Source of the DNA: Spironucleus salmonicida
Taxonomy: Eukaryota > Fornicata > Diplomonadida > Hexamitidae
DNA length: 64,000 bases
Direction of reading: 5' to 3'
NCBI GenBank assembly: GCA_000497125.2
Contig: CM035317.1
Coordinates: 398,001 to 462,000 of the forward strand
Part shown: positions 49,124 through 61,331 of the stretch, one piece after another
How positions within the stretch are numbered: position 1 is the first letter of the stretch
Layout: every line of letters starts with the position of its first letter
Notes under the pieces: model-generated
The model's database searches: none
What the model saw: the letters and a program-made list of their open reading frames with translations, nothing else
Told to the model about the DNA's origin: nothing
Translations under genes and position numbers: made by a program

Positions 49124-52100
49124 TCAAATGTCAGTATTATACTCGTTCGCGCTCATGCTCTCGTTGAGCTCCTGCGCCTCCTGCTCCAGGGCCATGAACC
49201 TTCTCTCGCTCTTCTTCCTCAAATACCTGATCACGAACACGACGATCGTGATGACGAGCGCAAGTGCGATGACTACGCCGATAACGACGAAAATGGCCAC
49301 CGAGCCCTGAAGGTCGCTCACGCAAGACTCACCGTCGAACGTGAACCCGTTCTCGCAGCGCTTGCAGCGGCTTCTGATGGTGAGCCCGCCCAGGCACTGC
49401 CTGCAGTCCTGCTGGATGTCGAATCCGGGGTGGCAGGAATCGCAGAAACCGGTTTGGGCGTTCGGCCTGTAGCCGTATTTGCAGGCACTGCAGGCGGACT
49501 CCTCAGAAAAGCCGGTCTTGCAGTTGAGACAGTTCGACTTGATGTCAAACTGGTTCAGGCAGTCCGAGCAGCCTTTCGCGGGATCGTAGTTCGTGGGGCA
49601 CCGGCATATGAACTTTTTCACACCACGGTCGAACAGGCAGCTGGACTCGGGACAGCTCGCGGTACAAGTGCTAGGAGCGCAAATGAAGGTCTCGTCCGGA
49701 TACGTATAAAGGATAAAGTTAGCCTTGCAGTTTAAACAAAACTTATCCATATTTTCAGCTTTGCACGAACATTTTGGGGAGAGGACGCCGGCCAAGGCTA
49801 AAATGGGGTCGTTAATACAGGAACCGCGCCCACTGCATTCAGTTGTCGCTATAGCAACGTCACAGAGATTCTTGGACTTCGGCTTTTCTTTAGTCGTGTC
49901 GCAATCCCTGCAGTTTTTGGGAATGCAGCGAATAGGATTGGGTTTTCCTTCTGGTCCTAAAGACGGAATGGTTTTACCACAGTCTTTGCATTTTAATGTG
50001 GGCTCAAGCCAGCCTTTGCATTAGCAAGTCCAGGAAAACAGCGGTTTTGCACAGTTACCTTGCGCATTGCATACAGTACCTGAGTCGATACAATTTGCAG
50101 AGAAACACTCAGCTCCGACCTTGCTAAACTTATTTGCACAGTCTACGCATTGTGAGCCGGAATATCCAGTGGAGCAGACGCATTTGTTATTGGTGCAATC
50201 TCCATGGTTGTTGCAAATCATAGAGCCGTTCAGGCAAGCGGTTGAGACGCATACGCCGTTTACCAGAGTGAACCCAGTGGCGCAAGTTCCCGTTTTGCAC
50301 TTTTATGCTGGATCTTGGTTGCCGGAGCAAGCGCAGGTGCTATCTTTGCAGGTCCCGTTCCCGCCGCAAATTAATTTATCGTCGCCAACGCAGGCATTTG
50401 CTATACATTTTTAATCTACCAAAGTGAAGTTCGTGAGACAAGTCGTGCAGTCATTGTTGAAGTTTTCTTTGCACTTACAGGCTTTCGTAGTTAAATCGCA
50501 GGTCCCGTTGTTGGCACAAATAACACCGTCCTTGAGGCAGTCGCTGGCCGTACAAACGTTCTTATCGCCAATTTTGATCATCTGTAGATCGCCTTCACAG
50601 GCATCACATTTAGGCTAAAAGCCAGGACTGCACTCGCAGGCGTCATTCTTGCAGATCCCGTTTCCGTTGCAAATCACGCCAGAGTCAATGCAAGCAGTGG
50701 CAACGCAGTCTTCATTTATTAACTATTTATTTGCAGCACACGCGGAACATTGTTAGGCGGGGTCCAAATTATTTGTGCAGACGCATATATTTTTCGTGCA
50801 GGTCCCGGTCCCACCGCAAATTAATTTATCTTCACCAATGCAGGCATTTGCTATACATTTTCCACCTGACAAAGTGAAGTTCTCAAGACAAGCCGCACAG
50901 TCCGTGCCAAAGTTTTCGTTGCACTAGCAGACATCATTCTTGCAGGTCCCGTTTCCGCTGCAAATCTTGCCAGAGATAATACAGGTAGTGGCAACGCAGT
51001 CTTCATTTATCAACTCTTTCCCTGCAACACACGCGGAACATTGTTAGGCGGGGTCCAAATTATTTGTGCAGACGCATATATTTTTCGTGCAGGTACCCTT
51101 GTTGCTGCAAGCTGTTTTACCTGAAACGCAAGGAGTGGGAACACAAGTTCCATCCAATAACGTGTTTTCGGCCATACATTTAGAGCACTGATTCTCAGGA
51201 TCAAAATTGTTCTCGCACTTGCATTTATCTTAAGAGCAGGTACCATTACCGCTACAAATATTTTTCCCCGTTATACAAGAATTAGATACACAAACTCCGT
51301 CAAAAACGTTGGAACCGTCTTAACATGACGTACAATTAGTTGCTGAATCAAAGTTTTTTTAACACGAGCATTTATCTCTAGAGCAGGAGCCATTATTGTT
51401 GCATATTGTGTTATTTACGACACAACCAGCCATCTAGCAGGTCTTGACGCCGTCTTAGTCTATTTCAGCATAGCCTTCCACACATTCAGAGCACTATTTT
51501 GCCGGGTCGTACTTTTCTCTGCAGACACATTTTTTGTTCGCCTCGCAGTGCCCGTCGTTGTTGCATACCTTTTCGCCATTTACGCAGTTGTTGTTGATAC
51601 AATAGTTAGCTAATTTCGTATACTCGGTATCGCAATTTTAGCATTAGCTGGCACTGTCATAGCCCTCAAAACACTGGCAAGTTCCATCAACACAGGATCC
51701 TATATTGGCGCAAATCCCACCATCGGCGCTAAGACAGGTCTCCTTTGTGCATATTTATTTTCCTTAAATTTCGGCAATTATATCACCTTCAACGCATTGT
51801 GAGCATTTTGACTCAGGGTCAAAATTGTTGGCGCAGGAGCAAACATTATTAGTACAGCTTCCGTTGCCAGAGCATATTTTCCCATCAATAAGGCATTCCG
51901 TGTGCGAGCATACACCATCCACTGGTTATAGGCCATCAGCACAAGCAGAACATTATGAAGCTGGATCTAAATTCTTGTCACAGTGGCAAGACGTGACACC
52001 GGTCTTATTTGTAAGACAAAGTCCTTATTTTGAGCATACATTATTAGTAGAATCTATGCATATCTTAGGATAGCATTAATCGAATCCTTCTTTGTCTACA

Positions 52101-52135
52101 GCTTATACGTAATCTGTTGGACACACTGTAGTCAT
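49124..52135 (-). CDS. EGF/tenascin-type repeat membrane protein, 1003 aa
   Basis: ATG 52135 (GTAAAATGAC) to TGA 49124-49126, with dozens of TAA/TAG as Gln. The ectodomain is built of about 40-50-residue repeats of the type CSGNGTCKNDVCQC, then NFDP..CS.C..G and a spacer, close to EGF/tenascin modules. Some repeats are nearly identical (CTKNICVCTNNLDPAQQCSA occurs twice). The C-terminal ectodomain changes to CRMP-like CxxC modules (CLNCKTGFSEESACSACKYG). A TM helix (GSVAIFVVIGVVIALALVI) and a 37-residue charged tail (RYLRKKSERRFMALEQEAQE and beyond) follow. No classical signal peptide is visible (MTTVCPTDYVQAVD). The last 190 or so codons are clearly GC-richer than the rest. Diplomonads have EGF-like tenascin family proteins; a secreted or surface adhesive role is inferred. 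Confidence 0.88.
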
Positions 52136-54699
52136 TTTACTAAGAAGTATAATAAAGATTTGATATAATATATATAATATTACTAAATACAGAAAATTAG
52201 TGTTAGATATGTACTTATATTATATAAAAATAATAGTATTAGTAATATCAAAAACAGGGTTTTTCATCCATTATTTATATTTCTACATAATATTCTAATA
52301 ATTCCTTGCATACAATTTTAATGTTAAATCTAAAATATATGATTGACCTTCTATTATATTAATAAATTAGAAATTCATATTTACTATGCTCTAGGATATC
52401 ATATCTAAAAATTCGTATACTTCTTTGTCAACAATCCACATTACATATTTTGTAAAATGTTCAATATTAATCAGACTACTGCCATAAATTCATGCAATTT
52501 TCTAAAAATAGAGCAACTTTACATGATCTAAGATAACATTAATATTATTTCGTACATCAATATCTATTTAATGTGATATTTTGTATTAAAAATAACCCTA
52601 TTCAATTTCTAATATATAAAAATCAGCATATTTAATTATACAATAATTCAGCCTTTTGAAGTTTAAGTATAGTAATAGTAGAATATGTTTTCAATAAGAT
52701 ATAAATATAAGCTTTAATAATACGATTAAATCAATTGATACTTTTATTGATGCAAATAACGATTTTTTAACATCACAGTGTAGTATTAGTAATTCCTACT
52801 ATGAGAAACCATAGAATATATAATAATTTATAGTTCAATAATTTCCATTACCTGAAAATATATGAAATTTGTATTTATACAAAAGTTTATGATTTACATG
52901 AAAAAGCCAATTATTAGTTAAAATAATTCATTTAAATTTTGATCATATACTTTTATCTTGCTGAATTAATATCAAATCCTAAATAATACACTTAGCATTA
53001 GTTATTATTATTCAATGTAACTAAAATTGAACTGTATAATAATCAGTATTATAATTTTTAATTCAATATCGTGACATAAAAGTTAAATAAATAATTAAAT
53101 TACTAATTTGCTTAGTTTTATATTTAAGATACGTTCGTTCAAGTTGGCTAAACATAATATTAAAAGTATATATTTTACGAAGAACAAATTATATTCGTAG
53201 CTTCTCTTGTCTCAATATTTTAATGAAGATATCATAACTTAATTTAGTATATACTCTATGATGTGATCTAAAAAATAAGCTTTATACTAATATTTCAGAC
53301 TTTATAATAGCTACTATTCTTTCTCCTTTATATTATGCAATTTTTGCAATATAAAAGTTTGCCACTCAAATACTGATTTAATAGATATAGTATAATTAAA
53401 ATTAGTTTGTTCTTGAAAATATAAAATTTCTGCTACATTGTATCAAGTAAATTTATATTATTTTAATAATATTTGCTAGGTTATTATTGAGTAATATTTG
53501 ATATATTAATAATTTACCTCTTATCAGACAATTATTATTTGTATTATTATTTTAATTATTATTTCATTCTTACAGGGAAATTTTGTTATAAAGTATAAAG
53601 CGAAAATTATAATCATTGTATATAATATATATGTGTTTATAATTAAGAAAATATAGATAATAATTATAAAGATATTTATCTACTGAAACGGATAACCATA
53701 TGTATGAACTTTCTAACCTTTACTTTGTATAATATTATACTTTTATTAAAATATGATGAAGCAAGTAATATTACTACATCTTATGAACCATGTTTTAATA
53801 TGTAAAAAAGTATTTATTGAAGCGTTCAGAGATTTATATTATAATATTGGTACGTTAGTGCACAGCTAAGCAATTGATTTATATAAATTTAGTGTACACC
53901 AATGTTTACTCAATTAACAATAATAATATAATCAACTTACTAATTATGTAGCTATTTATGCATAACTAAGTAAATAATATATATAAAACACTTTGATGTC
54001 CATTTGCGTTTTCGTTAAATTTTAAAGGTAATTCATTCGTTCAGTGTACAGTAATATTGTAATACAGATAATCATTAATGATTTTTAACACGTATACTAT
54101 TTACTAACGTATAATTCTAGCTATAACAGATAATTTTTTACTATTAAATTTTATTCCATCTTAATAAAACTTTAGATAAAATATTGAAATATTAGACTTG
54201 ACTACTAATATTTAGTAAATTATTCAAATAATCATAAATATATAGTTAATAAAGATTAAATGGTTTTATAATAGTTATGAATTATAAACTTAGTAAAACA
54301 AAGATATGTACTATTTTATTACTAAATTAAATATATTTATTATAAATATATTACCAAAAATTTATAGAATAAGTAAAATATCTATTTTTACAAATTATAA
54401 CTGCCTAAATTTCTAGATATACATTATATTATAATAATTCTACTAAACTTTTATAACATGTATAATATTAATAATATTCAATTTATCACTTTTAATAAAT
54501 ATTACCATACGAAACATATTAATAAATTATTAAATTAATATCTATGAAATGTCATATATTATAAACTTATTTATACTTTATAAATAACACTGGAAATAAT
54601 TCGATATAAAATTAAAAATATTAGGTTATAATTCCATAAAAATTTATAGTGAATGATGTTTATAGTAAAAACTGGATATTTATATAAACTATTTTTTGA
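52136..54699. other. AT-rich desert
   Basis: Very AT-rich with no recognisable gene, RNA or ordered repeat. Confidence 0.45.
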
Positions 54700-55075
54700 A
54701 AAGTGTGGAAATAGAAACTAGTTTTTATAACATAATAACACATATTATATCATAATAACATATTTTAATAACATAAAAACTAGTTTATAGCCATAATTTC
54801 ATATTTTTAAACCGTAAAAATTACTTTTCCCCCATAATAACACATTTTAACATCACATTTTGGCAATTTTAACACCACAAAAAATCATTTTTTCACCACA
54901 ATAATATATTTTCACCATACTATCACATTTTATCACCGTAAAAACTAGTTTTTCGCCAAAATAACATTTTTTAATTATCAATTTTATCACCATAATATCA
55001 CATTTAAACACCACAATATCACATTTTCTCACCCAAAAACTAATTTTCAGCACATTATATCACCATATTTCAATA
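54700..55075. repeat. Degenerate AT-rich minisatellite upstream of the right CRMP gene
   Basis: Many imperfect copies of a unit of about 18-22 bp, such as CCATAATATCACATTT, CCACAATATCACATTTT, CCATACTATCACATTTT and CCATAATAACACATTTT, sometimes grouped with AAAAACTAGTTTTT into a longer unit. It runs to within about 25 bp of ATG 55100. It is not present upstream of the left CRMP copy. The minus-strand frame across it (54853-55053) only repeats KCDIMV-like pieces and is not a gene. Confidence 0.75.
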
Positions 55076-55099
55076 ACACCAACTACCCCCCTTCACATT

Positions 55100-58000
55100 A
55101 TGCCCAAACCCGCTAATTACTACGGAAATTGTGCCAGAAACCTCAATCTACTCCTGCACTCCCTAGATTGCGCCAATAACTCGTACTGCCCCCTCCCGAA
55201 CTTTAAAGACGACGTGATGTGCAGGCCTTGCCACGCCAACATGCTGCCCGGAAAAAGCTGCAATTGCCTCGACAATTTGAGGGAAAACTGCGCTAATTGC
55301 GCCGGAATTTACTGCGAAAAGTGCATTTCAGGCCACGTTTTAAGGAACGGCAAATGCGTTCTTTCCCAAGAAAGCTGCAGCAGCGATTCTGCAAATTGCG
55401 CGCATTCGAAATTTTGCCCGGCGCAATCTGGCTCAAAATGCCAAGATTGCTCAGGAATAACGATTTCGCAGGAATGCAACTGCGCTGGGTCGATTTTGCG
55501 GGGATGCGAAATCTGCGACGTCGAATTCTGCGCGAAATGCGCCGGAAACTTGATTTTGCTGAACGGAAAATGCGTCGAAAACGTCCAAAATGCCGTTTGC
55601 AGCGCTAGTTTGGACTGCGCTTTAGGGCACGTTTGCCGCGAAGGAAAATGCCACAGTTGCAGCACGGCGACCGAGTCCGGTTTTGAGTGCCATTGCGAGG
55701 GAAATGAGGCCATTTACGGCTGCACGGTTTGCGACGTCGGCGGCAGCGGCTGCAGGGCCTGCGTGGGAAAATTAGTCTATGGGAGCATTTTCAAAAGTGA
55801 CACAAAGGAGTGCCAGAATGCTAGAACATGCTTCGACTTTTATGGAAACGGGCCCACTAGCAGCAACTGCACAAAAAATTTTTACTGCGATGAAAAATAA
55901 GAAATTTGCAGGACTTGCGATACGATGTATCTCAGCGAAGGCTGCTTCTGCAACCCACATCGAAAGCTATATAATTGCATTAGGTGCTTTTATGAGGAAT
56001 GCGGGGTTTGCGGGTACGGATTTTACCTGTCTGAAATCAGCACTGGGACCAACTGCATAGCTAACTATTGCACGAACGAGACGAGCTTGTGCTTGAATAA
56101 TTATGCCTGCCCGGCGTGGACGCAGGGAATGGCGGCTTGTGAGGCCTGCGAGGTTGGTTAAACGGTACCGTGCTAGTGCTTTTACCTGTAAAACTGCGAG
56201 ACGTGCGATCTTAATGCCAAGACGTGCAAAACCTGTCTTCCCGGCTTCGATTTCAACAAAGAAAGGCGCTGCGTGGCGAAGTCGAACGTTTGCAGCCCCT
56301 TAAAGGAGTCCTTTACATGTACTGTAGGGTTTATGTGCAATGGAGATCCTGGAGATGATTGTTAGGAATGCGCGAGTATTGCAGAGGGCCAGTTTTGCAA
56401 TTGCGACTTGACGCTCCAAGAAAACTGCAAGAAATGCAACGGGACCTAATGCGAAGTTTGCATTGATAAATATCTGGCTATCGAGGGGGTTTGCGTACCC
56501 AATATGTGCGGAGAGCCCAAAAACACGCAAAACTGCATTGACGGGTACTACTGTCCGAACAGCGCGGCATCGGGAACCGAGGTTTGTAAGAAATGTCATG
56601 ATTAGCAGCAGGAATGCAAGTGCGGGCTTCTCCCCAGCTGTTAAACGTGTGGTTCTATAGCTAATACTTGCGGGTCCTGCTTCTCTGGCTATGATTTGTA
56701 ATCTAGTAACAAACAATGCGTTTTGAAGGGCGATATCTGCGACTTCGCCCACGGCTCCACGCTTTGCACGACGGGAAAGTTCTGCAAAGATTAATTCGGA
56801 GACGCGTGCGTATCTTGTGATTCAATGGGCAAAGGTAAGGCCTGTAAATGCGGAAGCGCGCTGTTCCAAAATTGTAAGTAATGTAATTCGGAGAATAGTG
56901 GCTGCGAGGCCTGCATTGACGGCTACTTTCCGTACAACAACATCTGCGTCACAAACACCTGCAATTCTGGTGGGCCCTCAAGCACCTGTGCATTGGGAAA
57001 TTACTGCCCTGATGGGAGCAGCGGCACGGTTAACTGCTAGCTATGCACATAATCATCATCTAACGCCTGCTAATGCGGGGCCAACTTCTGCCAAACCTGC
57101 GGTATCACCAGTAACTCCTGTGGTTCATGCATTGCCGGATACGAATTAGATGCGAAGAATTAATGTACTCTGAAGGGAAATATATGCGATTCGAATGGTA
57201 AATCAACATTGTGTAATGACGACTTTTACTGTAATGATAGTTTTGGAGCAATTTGCGTCAGCTGTGGATAGATCAAGATACACGAATCCTGCCACTGCAG
57301 CGGGGACGACATCAAGAACTGTAACAAATGCAGCAGTGGAAGCTGCACGAGCTGCCTTACCGGGTTTGAGCTGCTACATGGGGCCTGCGCCGAAAATAAC
57401 TGCGGGGATGATCTTTCGGCGACCAAATGCCTTCCCCAACACCACTGTCCGCCTGACTCGGCAGCAAACGCAAAGTGCGAGCCATGCTCAATTGCGGTAG
57501 ACGCAGCGTGCAACTGCGGAACGGCAGATAACTGTAAAACCTGCGGAATTCTATCCAACACTTGCCAGACGTGCACGAGCGGCCATGTATTCAATCCTTC
57601 CACTTTGTAATGCGCTAAAATCACCAATGAAACTAAAAATATATGCGACCAAGATAACAAGTCTTCGAGGTGCAACAACTCGTTCTTCTGCAATGGCTAG
57701 TTCGGCGAGGTCTGCCTTCCCTGCAACCAGCTGACGAGTGGGAAGTCGTGCAACTGCGACGGAACCATGCGCGAAAACTGCATTTTCTGCGAAGATAAGC
57801 TGTGCAAGCTCTGCATTGCTGGGCTGGACCTCCTCAAGGGCGAGTGCAAGCCTAACAAATGCGGGCCAGCAAACTCCTGCTTCAACGGCTTCTTCTGTCC
57901 TTCTAATGATGCAGAAGCCAGCTGCGAGCTCTGCACCACCTCATCGGCTAAGGAATGCAAATGCTCGGAGGCCAAAAACTGCCAGACCTGCTCGGCGTAC

Positions 58001-59059
58001 CAAGACAGCTGCCAGACCTGCCTGGAGGGCTTTCTGCTCGTGAACGGCTTCTGCCAACCCAAAGTCAGCTGCCTTGACACCTCTGACTGCCCAGTAAACT
58101 AGTACTGCGACGAGACTGCCAGCGAGTGCAACGTCTGCGGAAAATAGGACAAAGCCTGCAACTGCGGCGACTCGATAAACTGTGTCGCGTGCAGTGCTGC
58201 CGGAACCTGCTCCAGCTGCCTGCCGGGGTACGGGCCCGACTCTCAGAACTCCTGCTCGGTGCCGATTTGCAGCATCAATGTTCCGGCGGGGCACTACTGC
58301 AGCGGCCCCAATGATACGAAAGAATGCCCTGCGGTCCAAAACCAGTGCAACTGCGGCAGCGCGTAGAACTGCGCCACCTGCACCGCGGACAACAAGGGCT
58401 GCGCCACCTGCATGGCGGGGTCGGTGATGATCAACAAGCAGTGCATGGTGAGCCCTCCAGGCTTCACAGGGGTCTGCGAGAACACCCAGGACTCGTCCTT
58501 CTGCCTCACCGGGCATGCTTGTATTTTGCCACCTTCCTGCTCTCTGTGCGAGCATGTATCCACAGGCTATTTCTGCAACTGCGAGGGGAACCAGTTCGAC
58601 ACCTGCACGAGCTGCGACGGGAACAAGTGCGCAGGCTGCTTTACCGGATACGTACTGGTCGATCAGGTCTGCAAGGTGATGTGCAAGACGGACGATAACT
58701 GCTTGGTAGGTGAAATGTGCGGTGCCTCCCAGTCCTGCGAGCCTTGCAACGGCGGGAAGTCGTGCAACTGCGCCGGCATGTTAAACTGCGCAAACTGCAA
58801 CGGCACGAAATGCTTCGCCTGCACCCCGGAGTGGAAGTTGAGCACGGCAAATTAATGCGACTCCTGCGCCGAGGGGTTTGAAATGGTCGAACACACCTGC
58901 GTCCCGATAGAAGAATAGCGCAATGAGTCGCTGTTCATAGCGAACATAGCCGGTATGGTGGTAGCTGCGGTGGCCGCGGTAGGCATAATAGCCGGTGTGT
59001 CCATATTTTACGCCAAGCGCCCTAAGAAATACAGCTTCCAGCACAGTATGGGAAAGTGA
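55100..59059 (+). CDS. Giant cysteine-rich membrane protein (CRMP), 1319 aa, right copy
   Basis: ATG 55100 to TGA 59057-59059 with TAA/TAG as Gln. It starts MPKPANYYGNCARNLNLLLH, with no signal peptide. The N-terminal 313 residues are GC-richer and diverged from the left copy, although aligned module by module (NYYGNC, HSLDCA, NSYCPLP, KDDVMC). From ISTGTNCIANYC onward the two proteins are nearly identical, including the TM helix and the basic end KRPKKYSFQHSMGK. A few substitutions exist (for example NCNGT here against NCSGT in the left copy). The same CxCx(6)CxxC modules repeat about every 60-70 residues. It is inverted relative to the left copy and preceded by a minisatellite rather than an ordinary AT-rich leader. 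Confidence 0.9.
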
Positions 59060-60012
59060 GAGGTTTAATATTTATTTTGTGAAATGCTATATTTATTCAC
59101 TATTTTGCTCACTATCAATGGTTTATTTTATCTTAAATGCTAATAGGCAAGTATGTTTATCAGAACAGAGTAAAGTGAAACTTTAGATAATAGGAACCAC
59201 GTAATCTACTTTTACATCAGTAAGCATTCTGTAATTGTTATGACGTATAAGTTTACATCAAATGTTATAGTTTTAAGCAAATTTTGATATAAATTTTTAC
59301 TGTGGAAGCTTTAATTTAATACACTATTTATTGAAAGACAGTTAACAATAATAATATTATTTTAATACCTAGCTTTATTATTTTACGCCTATTAATCGCT
59401 TATTTCCTATAACTTAAGCATTCTAGATAGCTTAAGTAAAAATATTCAAAATATTTTAAGTAAGAGTGCCTAAAGTTAAGTTAAATAATAAGTTAATTTA
59501 ATTCGAACTTATTAACAGTAGACGCTATACCAATAATTTCATAGTTAAATTATTGTTATTTCTTATAAATTTATGCAAACAGTAAGTAGTAGTTTGTTAT
59601 CAAGACTAGTTTAGTGATTTACGGTAACTAGTAGTATTTATACAAATACATTCACCACTTAGGCGAAATACGGTCCAGTAGCGTCTTAGTGGTAATTTGT
59701 TGTTAATATAACCCAATATTAAATCAAACTACCCTCGATGAAATAAATCATCTACAGGTTTCCATGTTCGTATTTTAGAAAAGTATCAATACATATTATA
59801 ATTGTATTTAGCAAAGTAAACACTTTTAGGGAAATGCCTAGATCCAGCGTAATCAGCTTTTGTGTATGGCGATCTCCTTATGCAAGGAATAGGTGTCTAT
59901 GGCTAGTTTAAGTAATTTATGAAGCATGATACTTTCTGCATAATTTTCATATAGAGCTAAGTACGTTCTAGGGTAATAAGGAAATATTATATAGTTGCGG
60001 AAATACCACATC

Positions 60013-60118
60013 AGTACGATGGTGCAGTGGGAGCATTCTTGCAATTTAACATTTCAATGTGATCATTCATATGACAGATAGTTATTAAGAGACCTGGGTT
60101 CGATTCCTAGTCGTGCTA
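60013..60118 (+). tRNA. tRNA-like gene, about 106 nt, right-arm copy
   Basis: Same structure as the left-arm copy: acceptor stem 60013-60019 with 60111-60117, D arm from 60022 with an exact A box, T arm 60094-60110 with an exact B box. The segment 60037-60090 is too long for a normal anticodon arm plus variable loop. One substitution from the other copy lies in this extra segment, where an intron would tolerate change. Confidence 0.6.
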
Positions 60119-60627
60119 ACTTATTTATTAATTACGTCAAGGTACGCAATTTCCATATTATGATTATAGCTTGTATGCAGCATTTACTATATGCGTCCTG
60201 TATATTATAATAAAGCGCATCTAGCCCAATCCTCGTATAAGCCATATCCTAAAATTAAGATATTTATCACATTATATGTATCTGACTGTTTATGGAAACT
60301 TACTGCACAATGGTCATACTCACATCCGTTTATGAGAATGGGCCAAAAATTGAAGTTAAAAGTATTAATTTAGCAGCAGCATTTACAATTATACAACCCA
60401 GTAGTCACCTACTAACATCCTCTGAAACTAATCATTTTTCAGTACAATGGCTAATGACAATCACAAGATAATGCTTATAACTCTCGCGACTAGAATACAT
60501 GAAGGTTGTGAAAGTTTTACTTAAACTCTCAGTAAAGCATTTTCCTTAACCTCTCCTATATAATACCATCCGATATCTACCTCAAAAGCTTTAACGCCAA
60601 TAGCATTTAAAATAGGTAAAATGTCAC

Positions 60628-61060
60628 TCAAAATAACTAGCCGCTCGAGTCCTTGCTCTGGCCTAAAATGTTTGCACCATAATCGCGATTAACATGGAAT
60701 CTCCGTTTCCTAGCGACGATTACAAATACCTCATCCCCGAATATTAAAGCTATCCCACCTAAGATTCCCATGACGATGCAAATAATCGTATTTGACGAAA
60801 TTTTTTCCACGCAGAGCCGGGGATTGCCAGCACAACTACTATATTCTCCTTTTTCAGCACATGACCATTATGCCATGCTCAGCATAAATTTTCTTAGCCG
60901 CAGTTGCTCAGCTAATTTATTTGGCCCCGCAATCACACTTTTCGCCCTCTACCAGTCCTGCACAGCTGACGCAAGCACCCCACACACGCTATTTCCAACT
61001 GCGCACTAAACGCATTTCTCTTTTTCGCACATCCTACAAGACTTCATCGCCATTCCACCG
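60628..61060 (-). pseudogene. CRMP relic inside the right arm
   Basis: Mirror copy of 40440-40872, with the same broken frames and the same TM/basic-tail remnant. It faces the CRMP gene of its own arm tail to tail. Confidence 0.5.
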
Positions 61061-61331
61061 CACTTGCACTCCTAATTTTAAATTTTACCGCCAGAACGCA
61101 CTCTTAAATTACCCAAACACTCACAACGACCTATACCTCTCAATATCGCAGTCCCGGCAACCCTCAATCTAGCCCACAAACTGCCCCGCACTACTCTATT
61201 CCACTGCTTATTCCCCACAAATCACATTACCGCACGAATTTTCACCCCAAAGCCCCCAAAATCCGTTCCTTCGCACACGGGCCCGAAATTCGCGCAAAAT
61301 CAGCCGCCCAGACCCCCAAAAGCGAAATTCC

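Larger units (their letters stand above)
56039..61262. repeat. Large inverted repeat, right arm (about 5.2 kb)
   Basis: Partner of 40238-45463. The outer edge lies about 70 bp before the 3' end of the Rpt2 gene, and identity stops within CAAAAT. AT-rich parts without genes are 59060-60012 and 60119-60627. An 88-codon frame at 60191-60457 exists in both arms but has no family signature. Confidence 0.93.

Noticed and set aside
60191-60457. 88-codon frame conserved in both inverted arms (mirror at about 41043-41309)
   Set aside because: Conservation is explained by the recent duplication itself; no protein signature, and the start context is unlike other genes.
40238-61262. Inverted arms as a simple assembly duplication
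   Set aside because: Scattered substitutions, a 2-bp length difference and different flanking genes argue for two real copies, though only long reads can settle it.
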